The translations under genes were made by a program, and so were the position numbers. The notes under the pieces are model-generated. The model made no database searches. It saw nothing but the letters and a program-made list of their open reading frames with translations, and had not been told where the DNA came from. 47,165 nt of DNA from Nautiliaceae bacterium (lineage in GTDB: Bacteria; Campylobacterota; Campylobacteria; Campylobacterales; Nautiliaceae): assembly GCA_027036005.1 (NCBI GenBank), contig JALVTJ010000052.1, forward strand, positions 31,831-78,995, written 5' to 3'. Positions 21,620 to 29,173 of this stretch are shown here, in pieces (position 1 is the stretch's first letter; every line of letters begins with the position of its first letter).

Positions 21620-21946
21620 ATGATAGTGGCTTTTCCTACAAACAATCAAAAAACAATTAATGAAAAAATAGGTTTTTCAAAATATATTTTATTAATAGAT
21701 ACTGATACAGGAGAAAAAAAGCTTCTTGACAATCCAGTTTTTGAAAAAGCCTCTCATTTGGAAAAAGTAAGAGATTGCGGCGAAAACGGGCTTGAAACGG
21801 GGAAAATTCTGCCAAAAACATTAAAAGAATATAATGTTCAAAAATTTTACGGAATTAAATTCGGAGAAGGTCTTTTGGATAATCTTGAAATTTACGGAAT
21901 TGAAGTGGCTTTTACTGACAAAAAAGAGATAGAAGCTAACCTCTAA
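21620..21946 (+). CDS. NifX/NifB-associated dinitrogenase-cofactor-like small protein
   Basis: MIVAFPTNNQKTINEKIGFSKYILLIDTDTG...NVQKFYGIKFGEGLLDNLEIYGIEV; RNase-H-like NifX-type fold pattern. Confidence 0.6.
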   Translation: MIVAFPTNNQKTINEKIGFSKYILLIDTDTGEKKLLDNPVFEKASHLEKVRDCGENGLETGKILPKTLKEYNVQKFYGIKFGEGLLDNLEIYGIEVAFTDKKEIEANL

Positions 21947-22583
21947 TCTCCTTTAAATATTCAATGACTTCATCATCACTTAATTGATGAAAATCCTCAT
22001 ACCATTCTCCTACGCTCATAAACATAGGAGGCGTATGTAAAATCACTAAATTATTACAAACTCCTTTTAACATTTCTTCAATTTCCTTATCGCCCGGTCC
22101 AACCGGTGCGGCAATGGTAATTGAAGATGGATATTCTCTTACAACGGTATTTGCCGCAAGATACATACTCGCCCCCGTAGCAATCCCGTCATCTACAATG
22201 ATTACATCTTTATCTTCGATAGGAATGGGCGTTATATTATATTTTTCTCTTTTTTTTGCCATTTCTTTTATTTTTTCCATTGCTTTTTGCTGAATATAAT
22301 CTTCATCTACATGTATTCCTCTCGCATTTAAATAATCAACGGCGTTTTTATTAATAAAAACAAGTCCGCTTTCACTTACACTCCCAATTGCCGCTTCATC
22401 ATTAAGAGGAGATGGTATTTTTTTTACAAATAAAATATCCAAAGGAGCGTTCAATTCTTTTGCTATTTCCGCTCCCACCGGCACACCTCCCCTTGGAAGC
22501 GCCAAAACCAGCGGATTTTTCAAATTAAGCTCTTTTATTCTCTTTGCAAGATCTCTTCCAGCTTCAATTCTGTTTTTAAACAT
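21936..22583 (-). CDS. Phosphoribosyltransferase domain protein
   Basis: PRPP loop DVIIVDDGIATGASMYLAA; ALPRGGVPVGAEIAKEL; PLNDEAAIGSVSESG. Confidence 0.9.
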   Translation of the reverse strand: MFKNRIEAGRDLAKRIKELNLKNPLVLALPRGGVPVGAEIAKELNAPLDILFVKKIPSPLNDEAAIGSVSESGLVFINKNAVDYLNARGIHVDEDYIQQKAMEKIKEMAKKREKYNITPIPIEDKDVIIVDDGIATGASMYLAANTVVREYPSSITIAAPVGPGDKEIEEMLKGVCNNLVILHTPPMFMSVGEWYEDFHQLSDDEVIEYLKEIRG

Positions 22584-22678
22584 ATCAATCCTTTTTATAT
22601 TATAAATTATTAAATTATATCAAAATATGTTATAATTATATATTAAGCGAGGTATAAGAATCAATTAAGGAGTTCAAA

Positions 22679-23287
22679 ATGAAAGATTTGATTTTAAAAA
22701 TGACCTCAAGCAAATGGAACTATTATTTTTCAATAGCTTGCGATTTTTTAACCGCTGTTGTTTTTTTGGCTCTTAGTCTTTATTATACAAAAGACATATG
22801 GGCTAGTATTGCACTATTCGTTGTAGGTGTTTTATTCTTCACATTTTTGGAATATGCGGTTCACGCTTGGCTTTTTCATAAAAATCATCCGTTAAAGGTA
22901 TTCATAGAAGGTCATGCGCACCATCATCAAAACCCTTTCAGTTATGATGCCATGCCGTTTTTTATGAGCGCCGTAATTGCCGCAATTTTTGCTTGGATAT
23001 TTCATTTTTTTATGCCAAGTGCCGATGCTTTGGCAATAGTCGGAGGAATGGCGCTTGGATATTTTAATTACGGAATAATGCATCATATTATGCACAGACG
23101 TGAATTTGCAAGCAAATATTGGAGATATATGCAAGAGTTTCATTTTGTTCATCATAAAAAACCGAAATTAAATCATGGAATTACAACGGATATTTGGGAT
23201 AGAGTATTCGGAACATATTATCAATGGAGTGAAGAGGATTTAAAAGGAATAGAAAAACTCAAAAGAGTAAAGAAAAAAGCCAAATAA
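22679..23287 (+). CDS. Fatty acid hydroxylase / sterol desaturase family membrane protein
   Basis: Histidine boxes HAWLFHKNH, HAHHH, HHIMHRRE, FHFVHHKKPKLNHGITTDIWDRVFGTY. Confidence 0.88.
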   Translation: MKDLILKMTSSKWNYYFSIACDFLTAVVFLALSLYYTKDIWASIALFVVGVLFFTFLEYAVHAWLFHKNHPLKVFIEGHAHHHQNPFSYDAMPFFMSAVIAAIFAWIFHFFMPSADALAIVGGMALGYFNYGIMHHIMHRREFASKYWRYMQEFHFVHHKKPKLNHGITTDIWDRVFGTYYQWSEEDLKGIEKLKRVKKKAK

Positions 23288-26200
23288 GCTCTTTTTTGTA
23301 ATCTCTTTTCCCGCTTTGTATTTCATCCATTATATTTTCGAGTTCAGCCGTAAATTCTTCGCTTACAAATTTTTTATATTTTATATTATCGATTATTTTA
23401 AGAACTTTGAATCCGAGATATGTAGCAAATAAAAATCCGTTTTTTTCAACAATATACTTTCTCTCAATCAGTTTTTCTATTGTTACTGCGTATGTAGAAG
23501 GCCTTCCTATATTTTTATTTTTCATCTCTTCTATAACCTCGGCGTATGTATAAGGAGAAATTTTTGATTTTTTGTATATATTTTTAACAATTTTATTTTC
23601 GTTTTCGTTTATTTCATAAACTTTCAAAGGATAAATCAAATTAAATCCGTCTTTTAAAATTTTCGTAATTATTTCAATCCTTTTACCAAAAATATCAAAA
23701 GTTTCTTTTTCAACCACGACTTCTTTCATTTGCGATGCAACAAATTTCCTAAAAATCAAATCATAAAGCCTGAAATGCTTGAAAGTTAAACTAATTCCCT
23801 TCAGCATACAAAAGCTTTTCATATCTTCAACGTCCATTGAGGTTGTGCTTCTTATCGCCTCATGCGCTCCCGCCTCTTCAAAACTTCTGGGTTTGAAAAA
23901 TTTTTCGCCGAATTTATCTTTTATATATTCCTTTGCAACTAAAATACCAAAAGGCGAAATTCTATGCGAATCGCTCCTGTGATATGTGATAAATCCGCTT
24001 TCGAACAATTCTTGTGCGAGTTTCATTGTTTGCTGAGGCGAATATTTAAGTTTAATCGCCGCTTCTTTTAGTAATTCGGAAGTATTAAACGGTTTTTCAT
24101 AAATTGTTTCTTCTTTTGAAGAGATGAATTTTATTTGCCCTTTTTCAATATTTTCAAAAAATCTGCTCGCCTCTTCTTCGTTTTCAAAATCAAATTCAAC
24201 TCTTAAATCCTTTATTCTAACACTAACGACATAAATTTTCTTTTTTAATCCTTCTGTTCTTTTGGCAATCCATCTAAGCACGGGAGTTTGCACTCTGCCG
24301 GCAGAGAGATGCGGCTTTTTAAGTCTTTTTTGAATGATTTGAGATATCAAAAACCCTATCCATCTATCGGCTGTGCGTCTTACAAATTGAGCACCTACAA
24401 GATATTCATCAATTTCTCTTGGATTGTTAATAGCCTTTTCAAAAGCGTTTTTTGTAATTTCGTGAAATTCAATTCTTTTGATATTTAAATTATAAGGTTT
24501 GTTGTTTAATATCAGATCGAATGCAATTTTTTCCCCTTCCCTATCGGGATCGGTTGCAATAAAAACCTCATCGACCTCAAAACTTTCAATATTCAATGCC
24601 TTTAAAATTTTCTCTTTTTCTTCCAATACTTTAAATACCGGAATATACTTTTCAATTACGCCCCACCTACCCTCATTTTCATCCAAATCAAAATCATGCC
24701 CTATGCTTGCGGTAATAATTAAATTTCTATTTTCCATCAATATTTCATTTACAATAACATCTCCCACTATTCTTCTTGACGGATTTCCGAAAAAAGAGCA
24801 TATTGTTTTAGCTTTTGTAGGAGATTCGACTACCACAAAAGAAGTTTTAATCTCTTTTTTTTCAGTTTCACTCCTGCTTTTGTCAATCTTTTTTAAAATT
24901 TCATCAATATCAAGAGATTTAATATCCAAAAAATCGCTATCGCCAAACCATTTGAGTTTTTTTCGAAGCGAATAAAAAGCTTTTTCATTATCAACCAAAA
25001 TAAGAGAAAGCCCTTTTGTTAAATGCCCTTTGTAAAATCTGCTACTTCTTCCACTTGATTGAATATATCCCGTGATATCGGCTATAATTATTTTTTCTCC
25101 GTCAAAACTTATATCAGGTGAATTTTTAATTTCATCGGAAAATTTACCTATAAGAGAAAAAATATTTTCTTTTATTTTTCGGAGTTTTTCCTCTACTTTC
25201 GGATGAATTTCTTTAAAAAACACATATTTTTTCATAAAATTGATATAGTGCTGATATTCAAGCAAACTGTTAAAATCAAGGTTTTTTGCAAAAAACGGAT
25301 AAAGAGAAATTGCTATAAAATACATCGAGCGAAAATCATCGCTTTTTAAATAAAATTCCATTTTCGGCACGCCTATAAAAAGCGTATATCTAATGGCCTC
25401 AGGCAAATCGATCCCCCGTGCCAAAGGATTACGATAACTTGCAAACCCGGCAAAATAACACTCTCCTTTTTTAAATTCCTCCAAATGAAAATTAAATTCT
25501 TCATAAGAATATGTTTTAATGCCGTTTGAATTTAAAAATTCGATATATTCATTTAACTTCTCTTTTGTTTCATTTCCCGGTAAAAATAAAAGCCCTCCTT
25601 TTCCAAGTCTTCTTATCCATTCAAGCGATCTCTCCCATGAATATTCCTTATCAAAACTATCTATTACTTCTCTTAATGTTAAATTTGGCCTGCTAATTTC
25701 AAATCCAAGTAAATACTTAAAAAGATATATTCTTTTTGATTTTGGATTGGCAGTAGCACTCGATACAATAAGTTGCCCTTTTTTATCAGAGGAAATTTCT
25801 TTTATTTTTTCATATTCTTTATTCTCAATCAACTCTATTGCTTTTTGAATCTCTTCTTTACTAAATCCTAAAAGTCTTAAAACCGTGTCTATTTTTTTCC
25901 CCGATTTTAAAATGGAATCGACATCATCCACAAACACCAAAGAAAAAATTTTTTTAATATTATCTATATTTTTATAAAGAAACTGTGTAGTGGTAATAAT
26001 TATTTCACCATCACCGTTTAAAATTTTTTCTTTTTCATCTTTTTTACCGGTATATGCCAAAACATCAATACCCCACTCTTTGAATCTCCGAAGAGCTTGC
26101 AATACAAGAAGTTTTGTAGGAAAAACAATATAAGAATTTTTCACAAAAGCACAAAGAAGCATTCCGAATGTGCTTTTTCCTATGCCGGTGGGAGCAAGAA

Positions 26201-26468
26201 GCGAAAATGAATTTTTAAGAAAAAATCTCTTTGCCCACATTTTTTGAATGGATGTAAGCTCGTTTGAAACGTTTTGTTTAAAAAACTCGTTAAATTTATT
26301 TAATTTTTCCTCCGTTTCACAAAATATTTTATAATTTTTTAGTTCGACTTCGCATTTATTTTCATTTTCATCCATACATTTTTCACAAAAAATTCCCTTT
26401 TCAAGCCTTTTGGAGCTTATATCTCCTGAGCAATTTGGACATCTTTTTTTATAAATTGAAAGCGGCAT
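23259..26468 (-). CDS. rgy: Reverse gyrase
   Basis: Helicase part: N-terminal zinc finger CPNC..CEKC, Walker A APTGIGKSTFG, FVDDVDSIL, SSATANPKSKR. Topoisomerase IA part: VVESPTKAKTICSFFG, ATDPDREGEKIAFDL, active site FITYHRSDSHRIS. 1069 aa. Confidence 0.97.
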   Translation of the reverse strand: MPLSIYKKRCPNCSGDISSKRLEKGIFCEKCMDENENKCEVELKNYKIFCETEEKLNKFNEFFKQNVSNELTSIQKMWAKRFFLKNSFSLLAPTGIGKSTFGMLLCAFVKNSYIVFPTKLLVLQALRRFKEWGIDVLAYTGKKDEKEKILNGDGEIIITTTQFLYKNIDNIKKIFSLVFVDDVDSILKSGKKIDTVLRLLGFSKEEIQKAIELIENKEYEKIKEISSDKKGQLIVSSATANPKSKRIYLFKYLLGFEISRPNLTLREVIDSFDKEYSWERSLEWIRRLGKGGLLFLPGNETKEKLNEYIEFLNSNGIKTYSYEEFNFHLEEFKKGECYFAGFASYRNPLARGIDLPEAIRYTLFIGVPKMEFYLKSDDFRSMYFIAISLYPFFAKNLDFNSLLEYQHYINFMKKYVFFKEIHPKVEEKLRKIKENIFSLIGKFSDEIKNSPDISFDGEKIIIADITGYIQSSGRSSRFYKGHLTKGLSLILVDNEKAFYSLRKKLKWFGDSDFLDIKSLDIDEILKKIDKSRSETEKKEIKTSFVVVESPTKAKTICSFFGNPSRRIVGDVIVNEILMENRNLIITASIGHDFDLDENEGRWGVIEKYIPVFKVLEEKEKILKALNIESFEVDEVFIATDPDREGEKIAFDLILNNKPYNLNIKRIEFHEITKNAFEKAINNPREIDEYLVGAQFVRRTADRWIGFLISQIIQKRLKKPHLSAGRVQTPVLRWIAKRTEGLKKKIYVVSVRIKDLRVEFDFENEEEASRFFENIEKGQIKFISSKEETIYEKPFNTSELLKEAAIKLKYSPQQTMKLAQELFESGFITYHRSDSHRISPFGILVAKEYIKDKFGEKFFKPRSFEEAGAHEAIRSTTSMDVEDMKSFCMLKGISLTFKHFRLYDLIFRKFVASQMKEVVVEKETFDIFGKRIEIITKILKDGFNLIYPLKVYEINENENKIVKNIYKKSKISPYTYAEVIEEMKNKNIGRPSTYAVTIEKLIERKYIVEKNGFLFATYLGFKVLKIIDNIKYKKFVSEEFTAELENIMDEIQSGKRDYKKELIWLFSLLF

Positions 26469-26501
26469 CTTTTTCCTTTATTTTAAAAAATCCGGTTTGT
26501 A

Positions 26502-26515
26502 TTGATTAGAATCAA
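26502..26515 (+). promoter_or_regulatory. FNR-type box TTGAT-TAGA-ATCAA upstream of hcp
   Basis: Perfect palindrome matching TTGATN4ATCAA, 55 nt upstream of the hcp ATG. Confidence 0.7.
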
Positions 26516-26569
26516 TGATTAATTACAAAATAATAACTAAAATACTCCAAAACAACAAAGGAGAAACAA

Positions 26570-27988
26570 ATGTTCGGACTATTTGGAAAAAAAGAAACAC
26601 AACAAAAACCTCAGGCTTGCGATTTGCCGTTTCTTTGCTGGCAATGCGAAATGAGTGCGCCGGGAGGATGCGGAAGCCATGGCGAGAGTAAAGGTGTTTG
26701 CGGTAAAACGGCTACAAAAGCAAGACTTCAAGATTTGATGACTTACGGACTAAGAGGTCTTAGTGCTTACAGAGAACACGCAAATGAATTAATCGAAACA
26801 GAAGAAGATTACAAAAGATTAAAAGAAATAGACGATGTTAATGCAGAGACTCTATATTTCACACTTACAAACGTGAACTTTAATTTTGACGAGCATATAG
26901 CTCAACTTATGAAAGTCGGAAACGCCGGCGTAAAAGTTATGGATTTACTTAGCGATTTACATACAAGAGCACTCGGAGTTCCTACACCAATCGAAGTTAC
27001 TCAAAACAAAGCCGAAGGAAAAGGTATTTTGGTTTCTGGTCATAATCTTGATATGCTTGAAAAACTTCTAAAAAGAATAGAAGAAAGAGGTTTGAGTGAT
27101 AAAATAAATGTATATACACACTCAGAAATGCTACCAGCTCACGGTTATCCTCATTTGAAAAAATATAAAAACCTAAAAGGAAATATCGGAAAAGCATGGT
27201 ATGATCAAACAGATGTATTTTCAAAATGGCAAGGAACTTGTGTAGTTAATACTAACTGTATCGTTCCACCGGAAAAATCACCGAAAGTTAAAAATTACGT
27301 AGACAGACTTTATACTTATAAAATTACCGGAATCGAAGGTGCCAAAAAAATAGAAAACGACAATTTCGATCCGTTAATTGATCAAACATTAGAATTACCA
27401 GATATTACAGGATTTGATAGTGATGAAAAAATCGTAACAGGTCATCATTACAAAACTGTCCTTGAAGCTTACGGTGCAAAAGTATTGGATGCGATTAAAG
27501 AAGGCAAACTTAAAAGAGTATGGGTTATTGCCGGATGCGACGCACCTGGAAGAAAAAGAAATTATTTCAGAGAATTGGCTCTTGCCCTTCCGAAAGATCA
27601 TTTAATTATAACAAGCAGCTGCGGTAAATTCAGATTTAACGATGTGGATTTCGGAACAATTCCCGGAACAGACATTCCAAGATATATAGACCTTGGGCAA
27701 TGTAACGACTCTAACGGTGCCGTTCATATTGCATTAGCGGTAGCACAAGCACTTGGAATCGAAGATGTAAATGAACTTCCAGTTTCAATTGCGCTTATGT
27801 GGATGGAGCAAAAAGCGATTATTATTCTTTTGGCACTTCTTAGCCTTGGAATTAAAGATATCTATATCGGACCAAACGCTCCTCAATTTGCAAATGAAGA
27901 TATAGTTAATTTCTTGGTTCAAAATTTCAATCTCGGAGTTATAAGCGGAGATATTCATAAAGATTTCGGAAAAGAGCTTGCAGGATAA
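26570..27988 (+). CDS. hcp: Hybrid cluster protein / hydroxylamine reductase
   Basis: CWQCEMSAPGGCGSHGESKGVCG N-terminal cluster; GHNLDMLEKLLKR, VVNTNCIVPP, VIAGCDAPGRKRNYF, TSSCGKFRFN, DLGQCNDSNGAVHIALAVA, EQKAIIILLALLSLGIKDIYIGP. Confidence 0.95.
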   Translation: MFGLFGKKETQQKPQACDLPFLCWQCEMSAPGGCGSHGESKGVCGKTATKARLQDLMTYGLRGLSAYREHANELIETEEDYKRLKEIDDVNAETLYFTLTNVNFNFDEHIAQLMKVGNAGVKVMDLLSDLHTRALGVPTPIEVTQNKAEGKGILVSGHNLDMLEKLLKRIEERGLSDKINVYTHSEMLPAHGYPHLKKYKNLKGNIGKAWYDQTDVFSKWQGTCVVNTNCIVPPEKSPKVKNYVDRLYTYKITGIEGAKKIENDNFDPLIDQTLELPDITGFDSDEKIVTGHHYKTVLEAYGAKVLDAIKEGKLKRVWVIAGCDAPGRKRNYFRELALALPKDHLIITSSCGKFRFNDVDFGTIPGTDIPRYIDLGQCNDSNGAVHIALAVAQALGIEDVNELPVSIALMWMEQKAIIILLALLSLGIKDIYIGPNAPQFANEDIVNFLVQNFNLGVISGDIHKDFGKELAG

Positions 27989-28002
27989 ATTCTTTTTGAT
28001 AT

Positions 28003-28030
28003 AAAGGGATTTAATTCCCTTTTTAATTTT
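28003..28030 (+). terminator. Rho-independent terminator after hcp
   Basis: AAAGGGA-tttaat-TCCCTTT followed by a T-rich tract. Confidence 0.65.
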
Positions 28031-28065
28031 ATTTTTTCGTCTTACTACCTATTCATCCACTCCCA

Positions 28066-28701
28066 TTACCAGTTATAATAATCTTTAATTTTTTCCCAAT
28101 TAACAATTTTAAGTTTAGATCCTACATTTTTTATAATACCTAAATTTTTAAATTTTTTAAGCTTTCTGCTTAATGTTTCGGGTTTGATATTTAAAAGCGC
28201 GGCAATAGAATGCTGTTTTAATTCTTCAAAAGCGTCAGGATTATCATAAATAAATTTTGCAATTTTAGTTTCGGTATCAAAAATAAGATTATCCTGAATT
28301 ATCCCGTCTAAATATTTCATTTTTCTAAGAAGAGAGCTTAAAATTTCAATACAAATACCTCCCTTTTGTATAAATTTTCTAAACTTTTCAAATTCGATTT
28401 TTAAAATAATTCCTTCGCTTTCCATTGCACAATTTGCCGGATAAGGCATATTTTCGAAATTTGCAAGTTCGGCAATGAGGGCGACAGGTTTAAACTTATG
28501 AATTATAAGCTCGTTTCCTTTATTATCAACCTTATAAACTCTTGCTTCGCCTTCCACTAAAAGATGTAAATAATTCGGTTCTTCTTTTTCATAAAAAACA
28601 ATACCGTCTTTTTTTAATTTTTTAACAATAGTAAATTCTTTAATTTTTTTTATATCTTCATCATCAAGATTTTTAAAAAGAAAATACTTTTTTAAATCCA
28701 T
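28066..28701 (-). CDS. Crp/Fnr family transcriptional regulator
   Basis: Cyclic-nucleotide-binding-like fold; HTH HSIAALLNIKPETLSRKLKKFKNLGII; no N-terminal FNR-type Cys cluster. Confidence 0.88.
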   Translation of the reverse strand: MDLKKYFLFKNLDDEDIKKIKEFTIVKKLKKDGIVFYEKEEPNYLHLLVEGEARVYKVDNKGNELIIHKFKPVALIAELANFENMPYPANCAMESEGIILKIEFEKFRKFIQKGGICIEILSSLLRKMKYLDGIIQDNLIFDTETKIAKFIYDNPDAFEELKQHSIAALLNIKPETLSRKLKKFKNLGIIKNVGSKLKIVNWEKIKDYYNW

Positions 28702-28795
28702 AAATCGCCTTTTTTAAAAAAATTATACCATTTCTTAATCTATGTCAATTTTTTTATATTGCTATTTTGTTAAAATCATATAAAAAAGGATTGTT

Positions 28796-29173
28796 ATGAA
28801 TATTAAAATATTAAATTTCGAGCCTATGAACAACGTTCATTTAAATGAAATTAAACTTCTTGAAAAACTGATAAACGAACTTAATGAAAATAAAAATGTA
28901 ACAGATACACTTGAAGAGTTTATAAAAGATGTCGAAGAGCATTTTGCTTTCGAAGAATCTCTTATGAAAAAATATAATTTTTTTGCTTATATTCCTCATA
29001 AAATGGAACACGACAAAATCCTAAACGAACTTTATACCCTTAGGGACAAAAACAACGAATATCTGAAAAAATACTTCAACGAAAGATTTATTCCGTGGTT
29101 AAACAATCACATTGAAACAATCGACACCGTAACTGCGGGTTATTTTAATATGATAGGAGCGGAAGTTAAATAA
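28796..29173 (+). CDS. Hemerythrin-like domain protein
   Basis: 125 aa; EEHFAFEESLMKKYNFFAYIPHKMEHDKILNEL and LNNHIETIDT match the His/Glu spacing of bacteriohemerythrins. Confidence 0.8.
   Translation: MNIKILNFEPMNNVHLNEIKLLEKLINELNENKNVTDTLEEFIKDVEEHFAFEESLMKKYNFFAYIPHKMEHDKILNELYTLRDKNNEYLKKYFNERFIPWLNNHIETIDTVTAGYFNMIGAEVK

Noticed and set aside
21620-21946. Evidence for nitrogen fixation from the NifX-like protein
   Set aside because: Small NifX/NifB-C-like domains occur widely without nitrogenase; no nif genes nearby.
22679-26468. Reverse gyrase region as a recent mobile island
   Set aside because: No transposase, integrase, repeats or obvious composition change next to it; lateral origin cannot be judged from this window.
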